Assembly: GCA_030040575.1 (NCBI GenBank)
Contig: JASHTK010000264.1
Location: 1-38,951, forward strand
DNA length: 38,951 nucleotides
Direction of reading: 5' to 3'
From: Gammaproteobacteria bacterium
GTDB taxonomy: Bacteria > Pseudomonadota > Gammaproteobacteria > Steroidobacterales > Steroidobacteraceae
Every line of letters starts with the position of its first letter. Positions within the stretch are counted from its first letter, which is position 1. Made by a program: the position numbers and the translations under genes. This document shows positions 33,329 to 38,951 of the stretch, piece by piece. The notes under the pieces are model-generated. The model saw only the letters and a program-made list of their open reading frames with translations, was not told where the DNA came from and made no database searches.

Positions 33329-34495
33329 TCAGCCCGCCTGGATCGCGGTCGCGACCGGCATGCGTGCGGCCCGGATCGAGGGGAGGATGCCGCCGATGAG
33401 CGCGATGCCGAGCGCCCAGCAGAGGCTGACCAGCACGAGGTGTGCCGTGACGGCCATCGGGAAGGTGATCTGCTGCGCCACGACGACGTGGCCGTTGAAC
33501 AAGGACCAGTCGATGCCGGCGCCGAGCAGAGCCGCCGGAACCGCGAGCAGCATCCCCTCCGCGAGCACCGAGACGACGACCGCGAGGGCGCTGAAACCGA
33601 TCGCACGCAACGTCGCGATCTCGACCGCGCGGGCGTCGACGGCCGCGTAAAGGCTCGCGAGCGCGCCGCAGGCGGCGCCGAGCCCCATCAAGCCGCCGAT
33701 GAAATAGCTGATGAAGTCGAGGAGATTGCGGCGCGACTTGATGATGGCCTCGTTCGTCTCGGCCTGCGTCTTCACGTCCGCCGCGAGCGTCGGATCGCCG
33801 GTCACGGCCTGCTTGAACGTCGCGAACGCGGCAGGCGATTGCAGCACGACGTTGATGGCGTTGAACGTCGCATGCGGGAATGCCGCGAGCATCGTATCGG
33901 CATCCCCGATGACCGAGTCATCGAGCGCAGTGCTCGCGCTCTGGTACACCCCGACGATCCGCCAGTCGGTGCCGCGCACTCGGACATCGTCACCCACGTC
34001 CAACTGCCTGAAACGGCGGCGGATCAGGTCGCTCACGACGAGCTCGTGCAGCCCCGGGCGAAAGTATCGTCCCTCGATGATGTGGACCTCGGGCGTCATC
34101 GTGCGCCATTCCGGGGTGACGGAGTAGAGGCTCACGGTGCCGCGCTGGTTGCGGCGATTCACCGCGTTGAAGAACATGAATACGGCGCCGGAAGCGAGCG
34201 GCTTGCCCGCGGCGTCGCGCTTGATGCCCGGCTTGTCGAGAATCTTCCCGAGGTCCGGTCTCGGCAGGGAGCTGTCGAGGGCCGATTGCGCGCCGCTCGA
34301 GACGACGACGGCTTGGTCCGCGCGGACGCCCGCCTGGACGAAATCCTCGAGCCCCTGCCCGAGCGCGAGCATGGCGACGAGCACGCCCATCACCGTCGCG
34401 ATGCTGATCACGGTGACGAGCGAGGTGCCGAGCCGGTCGGGAATGCTGCGGATCGCGGTGTCGATGAGGAGCAATACGGGACGGATGGCGCGCAT
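33329..34495 (-). CDS. ABC transporter permease, FtsX family (second of a pair)
   Basis: A 388-residue inner-membrane permease. One N-terminal membrane helix (TSLVTVISIATVMGVLVAMLALG) is followed by a periplasmic MacB-like domain (about residues 45-250) and three C-terminal helices in an FtsX unit (VEIATLRAIGFSALAVVVSVLAEG, ending IRAARMPVATAIQAG). ATG 34495 is the start; the ORF track's extension to 34699 reads through the neighbouring permease gene. It begins 10 bp after the upstream permease on the same strand. No ATPase or membrane-fusion protein gene is adjacent, so the partner must be encoded elsewhere. Substrate unknown. Confidence 0.88.
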   Translation of the reverse strand: MRAIRPVLLLIDTAIRSIPDRLGTSLVTVISIATVMGVLVAMLALGQGLEDFVQAGVRADQAVVVSSGAQSALDSSLPRPDLGKILDKPGIKRDAAGKPLASGAVFMFFNAVNRRNQRGTVSLYSVTPEWRTMTPEVHIIEGRYFRPGLHELVVSDLIRRRFRQLDVGDDVRVRGTDWRIVGVYQSASTALDDSVIGDADTMLAAFPHATFNAINVVLQSPAAFATFKQAVTGDPTLAADVKTQAETNEAIIKSRRNLLDFISYFIGGLMGLGAACGALASLYAAVDARAVEIATLRAIGFSALAVVVSVLAEGMLLAVPAALLGAGIDWSLFNGHVVVAQQITFPMAVTAHLVLVSLCWALGIALIGGILPSIRAARMPVATAIQAG

Positions 34496-34505
34496 GCCGG
34501 CCTCC

Positions 34506-35648
34506 TCAGCGATTGGCGAGCGCGTCAACGACGCGCAGCCGCAGGCCGCGCCAGGCTGCCATGGCGCCGCCGGCGAGCGCGAGCGTGAGGGCGCAGGCAA
34601 AGCCGATCGCGACGACGATCGCCGGCACCGAGCCGAGGCCGATGAAGTTGCGGGCGACGGGCAGGATTCGCGCGGCGAGCGCCAGGCCCACCGCGGCACC
34701 GACGAGGCAGATCACGAGCGTCTCGGCGAGGATCAGCCCCATCACGAGGCGGTCGGAGAATCCGAGCGTCTTCAGCACCGCGAGCTCCGGGGTGCGCTCG
34801 CGAATCGATTGCATCATCAGCGCGCCGGTCGCAAAGAGCAGCACGAAGAACGCGGCGGCGACGATCCGGTGGACGACGGTGTCGAGATCCCCGAGGCTTG
34901 CCACGTCGGCCTCCACCAGCTCCTGCTCGGACTGCGTGAGTGTCTCGTTCGGGGAGTTCGCGTACTGCGCGTCGATCACCTGCTCAACTTGAGTCGCGTG
35001 CGCGGGATCGTCGATGCGCACGACGGCGAGATTGATCGTGTCGGGCCCCGCGAGCAGCGACTCGTTGATGTAGCGGTAATGGGCGATGATGAGCTCCGAG
35101 TTATCCTCCTCCTCGCTGTTCACGAACGTCCCGAGGATGTCGAACGTCCAGTTGCCCGTTCCGTCCTTGCGTTGCAGCGAGGATTGCAAGGTCACGCGCT
35201 GGCCGACCGTCCAGCCGTACCTGCGCATCGTATCGATGCCCACGATGGCGCCGTCCTGGATCCGGTCCATCGCGCGCACCTCACCGGGATCGACCGTGAT
35301 CTCCGGGTACATCGCGAGGAAGGAGTCCACGTCGGTCGCGCAGATCGGCACGTTTTGCGTGGGCAGCTGGTAGCTGGCGCCGAACTGGAAGCGGTACGCG
35401 ACGGCGACGACGCCGGGGACCGTCTTCAGGCGCTCGAGGACGGCGATCGGGATCGGGTTGCCGAGCTGCAGCTTGCTGCCGACGTACAGCCGGTCGGGGT
35501 GGGCGGCGGCGATCGCGTGGTTGATGCCGCTCGCGAGCCCCTGCAGCACGCCGAACAGCGTGAACGCGATGATCACCTGGGCGAGGATGAGGATGGAGCG
35601 GCTCAGCTTGCGGCGGATGCCGGCCCACACGAGCGGAAAGAATCTCAC
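34506..35648 (-). CDS. ABC transporter permease, FtsX family (first of a pair)
   Basis: A 380-residue permease with the same layout as its downstream partner. One helix near the N-terminus (RSILILAQVIIAFTLFGVLQGLA) is followed by a periplasmic domain and three C-terminal helices around PELAVLKTLGFSDRLVMGLILAETLVICLVG. It opens MRFFPLVWAGIRRKLSRS, a start typical of DevC/MacB-like permeases, from GTG 35648. The two proteins probably form a heterodimeric pore. The upstream 230 bp is the likely promoter region shared with the divergent DUF1161 gene, but no clear hexamers are seen. Confidence 0.88.
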   Translation of the reverse strand: MRFFPLVWAGIRRKLSRSILILAQVIIAFTLFGVLQGLASGINHAIAAAHPDRLYVGSKLQLGNPIPIAVLERLKTVPGVVAVAYRFQFGASYQLPTQNVPICATDVDSFLAMYPEITVDPGEVRAMDRIQDGAIVGIDTMRRYGWTVGQRVTLQSSLQRKDGTGNWTFDILGTFVNSEEEDNSELIIAHYRYINESLLAGPDTINLAVVRIDDPAHATQVEQVIDAQYANSPNETLTQSEQELVEADVASLGDLDTVVHRIVAAAFFVLLFATGALMMQSIRERTPELAVLKTLGFSDRLVMGLILAETLVICLVGAAVGLALAARILPVARNFIGLGSVPAIVVAIGFACALTLALAGGAMAAWRGLRLRVVDALANR

Positions 35649-35878
35649 GAGCCCCTCTGCTGGTCCGCCGCGGCTCGGCGCCGAGTTCCGCGGCAGTCTA
35701 TCGCGCGCGCCCGGGAAGTGTCACCGCCACGACGTTCAGGCACTGTTTCCGGGCGACCGTCTCCACCGTGCCCCTCGTGCGCTAGCATGGTCAAAGCGCT
35801 CATCGTGCGCGAGCGCGGTCGTGTAGAGTCGCACGCCTGACGTAAGCAATCCGTCGTCGAATCGAGGGAGGTCACCCG

Positions 35879-36100
35879 ATGAAATCTCAACTGTGCCTCG
35901 CCGTGTTGCTCGCGGCCGCGGTCCCCGTCATGGCCGGCACGCCGTGCGAGAAGGTCAAGAGCGCGATCGCGGCGAAACTCGACGCCAAGCACGTGATGCA
36001 CTACACGCTCGAGGCGGTGCCGAGCGATCAGGTGGGCGATCGCAAGGTCGTCGGCACGTGCGAGGGCGGCACGAAGAAGATCGTCTATACCCGCAAGTGA
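35879..36100 (+). CDS. DUF1161 family small secreted protein
   Basis: A 73-residue protein with a signal peptide (LCLAVLLAAAVPVMAG) and a mature part of about 55 residues. The segment CEKVKSAIAAKLDAKHV followed by YTLEAVP and VGTCEGGTKKIVYTRK is the DUF1161 pattern, with two cysteines likely to form a disulfide. GGGAGG lies 6 nt or so before the ATG. Function unknown; relatives are small periplasmic proteins. It is divergent from the ABC permease pair. Confidence 0.87.
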   Translation: MKSQLCLAVLLAAAVPVMAGTPCEKVKSAIAAKLDAKHVMHYTLEAVPSDQVGDRKVVGTCEGGTKKIVYTRK

Positions 36101-36167
36101 AGCGATCGGCGCCCCGCGGCCTGTGGCGGGGCCACGGCGCGGGCGCTCGCGCAGCTTGGCGCCCGGG

Positions 36168-37052
36168 TCAGTCGCGCGGCTCGGTCAGAACCTGGACCCA
36201 GTAAAGACCGTACCGCCCGGTCGTCCCGGCGGCATCGGCGATGCCCATCTCCGTGAAGCGCGGGTCCATGATGTTCTCGCAGTGGCCCGGGCTTGCGAGC
36301 CAGCCCTGCACGGCTTCCTCGATCGAATCCACCCCGTAGGCGATGTTCTCGCCCACGAGTCGCTCTCGATAGCCGACGGCGTGGATCCGGTCCGCGGGGG
36401 ATGCACCGGTCAAGTCGATGTGATCGAAATAGTCGTGCTCGGCCATGTCCACGGCGTGTCCCGATGCGACATCGGAGAGGAGGCTCGAGAGTCGCAAGGG
36501 GGGTGCGGGTCCGTACGAGCGCTGCCCGCACCGAGCCCCACGCGCCCGGGCATCATTGACGAGCGCGAGCGCCTGCTCCGCGAATCCCGCCTCCGGCGCG
36601 AGGAGGCCGGCCTCCGGCTTGATGAGCCCCGCGTCCGGCGGAGCCGGCGAGACGTACGCCGAGGCGACCACGACCCACGAATCCCGTCCGACGCGATAGA
36701 CCCCGACATCGCGCAACGCCGGGCTCGCGATGGCCCGACAGCGCGAGCGGCGGATGGCCTTGTTCATCGCGACCTCGGTCCCCGTGACGTGCAGACCGCC
36801 TTCGCGCTGCGCGGCATAGCCGCTGCGCGCGACGGCGACCGAGAGCGACCGTCCGCCGGCCCAGAGCTCGGCCGATCGGTCGAGCAAGGCGTTGGGCCGC
36901 AGCGGAGTCGACGCCGGCAGCAGGCCGCCGCAGCCACCCTCGCGCAGCACTTGTACGACGTCGAGCGCGTCTGCACGGGCGCCGCCTGCCGCGAGGAGCG
37001 CGGCCGACAAGAGGAGTAACTGCGGGACCAGACCGGTGTATGGACGATTCAT
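36168..37052 (-). CDS. CAP/SCP-domain secreted protein, possibly two CAP domains
   Basis: A 294-residue exported protein with a signal peptide (LLLLSAALLAAGGARA). The C-terminal half is a clear CAP domain: ALVNDARARGARCG at its start, then GHAVDMAEHDYFDHIDLTG, the GENIAYG motif and GWLASPGHCENIMDPRFTEMG. The N-terminal half (VVQVLREGGCGG..PLRPNALLDRSAELWAGG..DVGVYRVGRDSWVVVASAY) follows the same outline but lacks the His/Glu-containing core motifs, so it reads as a degenerate second copy. CAP proteins have many roles outside cells, and none can be chosen from the sequence. Confidence 0.88.
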   Translation of the reverse strand: MNRPYTGLVPQLLLLSAALLAAGGARADALDVVQVLREGGCGGLLPASTPLRPNALLDRSAELWAGGRSLSVAVARSGYAAQREGGLHVTGTEVAMNKAIRRSRCRAIASPALRDVGVYRVGRDSWVVVASAYVSPAPPDAGLIKPEAGLLAPEAGFAEQALALVNDARARGARCGQRSYGPAPPLRLSSLLSDVASGHAVDMAEHDYFDHIDLTGASPADRIHAVGYRERLVGENIAYGVDSIEEAVQGWLASPGHCENIMDPRFTEMGIADAAGTTGRYGLYWVQVLTEPRD

Positions 37053-37456
37053 GTTGCGTTCCTGCTCGGCGCCCTATGGAACGCGCGGCGGTCCCGGCGG
37101 ATGACCATGCGCGGCGCGGCGGCCGAGCCGCAGGGCTTATGTCGAACGAGCGCGCCTCGGCGCGCAGCCCAAGGGGGGCGCTCGCGTGTCAAACCGTGCG
37201 GTCGATCACGGCCCGGGCTGCGGGGGCGCAACCGGCTGCGCGACGCAGTCAGGGTCCAGGGCGTGGGTGGAGGTGCCTGCGAGCGCGTCCATCAGTCACA
37301 GATTCGTCGTGAGGTGGCGTCACACGCGTTCGTGTCGAGGTAGCCCTTGATGAGGTCCCGCGCCGCCGGAGAGCCGTTCGGCGCGCCACCCCGCAAGGAG
37401 CGGTAGACGGCGCTGAAACCGTCCTCCAGTCGATGGGCAGCATGCCACCTCCGCCA
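37053..37456. other. Intergenic region of about 400 bp with a possible decayed ORF
   Basis: No intact gene is seen. On the minus strand, about 37319-37453 is open in one frame and encodes a peptide ending GYLDTNACDATSRRICD, with well-formed helix-like composition but no start codon at its upstream end. A 28-codon ATG frame overlaps its stop (TGATG). It may be the tail of a lost gene. The remainder (37053-37310) is featureless GC-rich sequence. Confidence 0.4.
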
Positions 37457-37675
37457 TCAGCTCTCCGAGCGCACGACGAGCAGCCCGACCCCAACCACGA
37501 TCAGCCCGACGCTCACCCACAGGGGCACGTCGATCCGAGTCCGCTCGGAGAAGGAGACCTCGAGCGAGCCGAGCCTCGCTTCGTGCGTCTCGCGCGAGTA
37601 GGTGAACCCCCGGTAGATGAGTCCCAGCGTTCCGGCGACGATCAGAACGATGGCGGCGAGGTGCTTCGCTCTCAT
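37457..37675 (-). CDS. Small two-helix inner-membrane protein
   Basis: A 72-residue protein with two membrane helices: AAIVLIVAGTLGLIYRGFTY near the N-terminus and LWVSVGLIVVGVGLLVV at the end. Between them lies a short loop (ETHEARLGSLEVSFSERTRID) of a kind found in many uncharacterised proteobacterial membrane proteins. The ATG at 37675 is preceded by GGGGGGA, a good ribosome-binding site; the ORF track's start at 37735 adds 20 unlikely residues. No function is known. oxyR lies 87 bp upstream on the same strand. Confidence 0.75.
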   Translation of the reverse strand: MRAKHLAAIVLIVAGTLGLIYRGFTYSRETHEARLGSLEVSFSERTRIDVPLWVSVGLIVVGVGLLVVRSES

Positions 37676-37762
37676 GGTGTCCCCCCGAGCTGTGGCCGCC
37701 ACCGCGCGGAGCACGGGTGGCGCACGAGCGATCATAATGGCGACCGGCGGCCGGCGCTCGCC

Positions 37763-38680
37763 TCACGAGGGCTTGCGCGCCGCGAGCGCCGCGTGCTCGG
37801 CCACCACGGCGCAAACGGCATCGATCGCCGGCCGTCGTGCCGTCGTCTTGCGCCACACTGCACCGACGCGGCGCGTGGGGACCGGGCGCGCGAGGGGTCG
37901 GATCGCGACGGAGCGCGCGGAGCCGTAGGGTCCCTTGCCGGCGAGCTCGGGCAGCAGAGTGACGCCTGCACCGGCCGCGACCATCTGCCGCAGCGTCTCG
38001 AGGCTCGTCGCGCGGAAGTCCTGCTGCTCGTGCAGGCCGGCGCGGCTGCACAGAGCGAGGGCCTGGTCGCGCAGGCAGTGGCCTTCCGTCAGGAGCAGCA
38101 GCGGCTCGTCCTTGAGCTCCTCGAGCCGCACGCTCGGCTGCTTCGCGAGGCGGTGGCTCGCCGGAACGGCGAGCTCGAACGGCTCCTCGTACAGCTCCCG
38201 GACCTCGAGTCCCTCGTGCTCGACGGGCAGGGCGAGGATGCCGAGGTCGATCTCCCCGCCGTGCAGCCTCTCGAGCAACGGGGCGGTCTGATACTCGTAG
38301 AGGAGCAGAGTGAGCCGCGGCAGCGCCTTGCGCAGGGCCGGCATCACCTGCGGCAGCAGGTACGGCCCTACGGTCGGGATCAAGGCGACGCGCAGTCGCC
38401 CGGCGAGCGGGTCGCGGTGCGAGCGGGCGAGGGTCAAGACTTCCTCGCTCGCCTCGAGCATGCGGCGGGCTCGCGCGACGATCTGCTCGCCCGCCTCCGT
38501 GAGCCCGATGCGCTTCGGCTGCCGCTCGATGAGCTGCACGCCGAGGGAGTCCTCGAGCTTCTTCAGTTGCGCCGAGAGCGTCGGCTGGCTCACGAAGCAG
38601 CGCTCCGCCGCGCGCCCGAAGTGGCGGGTGTCGGCGACGGCGACGAGGTAGCGCAGATCCTTGAGCTTGATGTCCGGCAT
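37763..38680 (-). CDS. oxyR: OxyR, hydrogen-peroxide-sensing LysR regulator
   Basis: LysR-type activator of peroxide defence genes. The HTH (about residues 1-60) reads FGRAAERCFVSQPTLSAQLKKLEDSLG, typical of OxyR. The redox cysteines are both present, C202 in EGHCLRDQAL and C211, nine residues apart exactly as C199 and C208 in E. coli OxyR; their disulfide activates the protein. The 305-residue length is standard. The upstream gene on this strand encodes a 2-hydroxyacid dehydrogenase; no catalase or ahp gene is in view. oxyR is likely autoregulated like other LysR genes, but the 44-bp upstream gap shows no clear site. Confidence 0.95.
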   Translation of the reverse strand: MPDIKLKDLRYLVAVADTRHFGRAAERCFVSQPTLSAQLKKLEDSLGVQLIERQPKRIGLTEAGEQIVARARRMLEASEEVLTLARSHRDPLAGRLRVALIPTVGPYLLPQVMPALRKALPRLTLLLYEYQTAPLLERLHGGEIDLGILALPVEHEGLEVRELYEEPFELAVPASHRLAKQPSVRLEELKDEPLLLLTEGHCLRDQALALCSRAGLHEQQDFRATSLETLRQMVAAGAGVTLLPELAGKGPYGSARSVAIRPLARPVPTRRVGAVWRKTTARRPAIDAVCAVVAEHAALAARKPS

Positions 38681-38724
38681 GCCGACGACGCGATAGGGGT
38701 CCAGCGAAATGATAAGGTCAATGC

Positions 38725-38951
38725 TCAGTCGACGCGGTTGCGCGCAGCGCCGTGGAGAAACGCCTCGACGTTCGCGGCGATCTCATCGAGACAGCGCTGG
38801 CGGGCCTCGCGAGCGGACCAGGCGATGTGCGGCGTGATGAGGAAGTTCGGCAGGTCGGCGACGAGCAGGGGGCTGCCGTCCACCGGCGGCTCCTCGGCGA
38901 GCACGTCGATGGCGGCTCCGCCGATGCGCCGGGCCCGCAGCGCCTCGGCGA
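38725..38951 (-). CDS. D-2-hydroxyacid dehydrogenase, C-terminal part (5' end outside window)
   Basis: This partial minus-strand gene is absent from the ORF track because it runs off the right edge. The visible 75 codons read GAAIDVLAEEPP, then PNFLITPHIAWSAREARQRCLDEIAANVEAF, ending at a TGA at 38725. This is the closing region of NAD-dependent D-isomer-specific 2-hydroxyacid dehydrogenases: A-x-D-V-x-x-x-E-P-P and TPHIAW with the catalytic His. It is likely a hydroxypyruvate or glycerate reductase-type enzyme, but the substrate cannot be set from this part. oxyR follows 44 bp downstream. Confidence 0.9.
   Translation of the reverse strand, partial: AEALRARRIGGAAIDVLAEEPPVDGSPLLVADLPNFLITPHIAWSAREARQRCLDEIAANVEAFLHGAARNRVD

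Overview
The window is a roughly 39 kb, very GC-rich (estimated by eye, not computed), gene-dense stretch of bacterial chromosome with few gaps. The gene orders rdgB-hemW, mrcA divergent from pilMNOPQ-aroK-aroB-dgt, and tesA divergent from ybbA-ybbP are typical of Gammaproteobacteria. With the GC content, they suggest a Xanthomonadales/Steroidobacter/Nevskia-like gammaproteobacterium (inference). No rRNA, tRNA, CRISPR array, transposase or prophage gene was seen.

Layout: (1) 1-4264: the end of rdgB, then hemW, a 0.5 kb AT-rich gap with several DnaA boxes, rpmE, gltA, and a minus-strand conserved hypothetical gene. (2) 4285-15610: mrcA (PBP1A) on the minus strand and, divergently, the type IV pilus alignment/secretin operon pilMNOPQ followed by aroK, aroB and dgt. 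The mrcA-pilM gap carries an excellent match to a GEMM-I (class I cyclic-di-GMP) riboswitch oriented towards pilM. (3) 15622-17461: a divergent pair of proteins that both look like DUF6502. (4) 17474-23044: tesA-fadD on the minus strand, divergent from the ABC exporter pair ybbA-ybbP, with overlapping 5' ends. (5) 23101-28000: minus-strand genes for a membrane-anchored hypothetical protein, a flavin amine oxidase, a degenerate EAL-domain protein and a DUF1993 protein. (6) 28102-32681: a LysR regulator, an acyl-CoA dehydrogenase, an LCAT-like lipase and a PCu(A)C copper chaperone. (7) 32800-38951: a solitary Xre/MbcA/ParS-type antitoxin with a strong promoter, a pair of FtsX-type ABC permeases without an ATPase, a DUF1161 protein, a CAP-domain protein, a small membrane protein, oxyR and the end of a D-2-hydroxyacid dehydrogenase gene.

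How the genes fit together: PilM-N-O-P-Q form the inner-membrane to outer-membrane alignment complex of the type IV pilus, and the riboswitch implies that the transcript senses cyclic-di-GMP. The degenerate EAL protein may be a second, non-catalytic cyclic-di-GMP component. TesA, FadD and the acyl-CoA dehydrogenase all act on acyl thioesters. The most interesting items are the riboswitch ahead of pilM, the oriC-like DnaA-box cluster between hemW and rpmE, the orphan antitoxin, the divergent DUF6502 pair and the degenerate EAL protein. All family assignments come from reading the translations; no database search was run.
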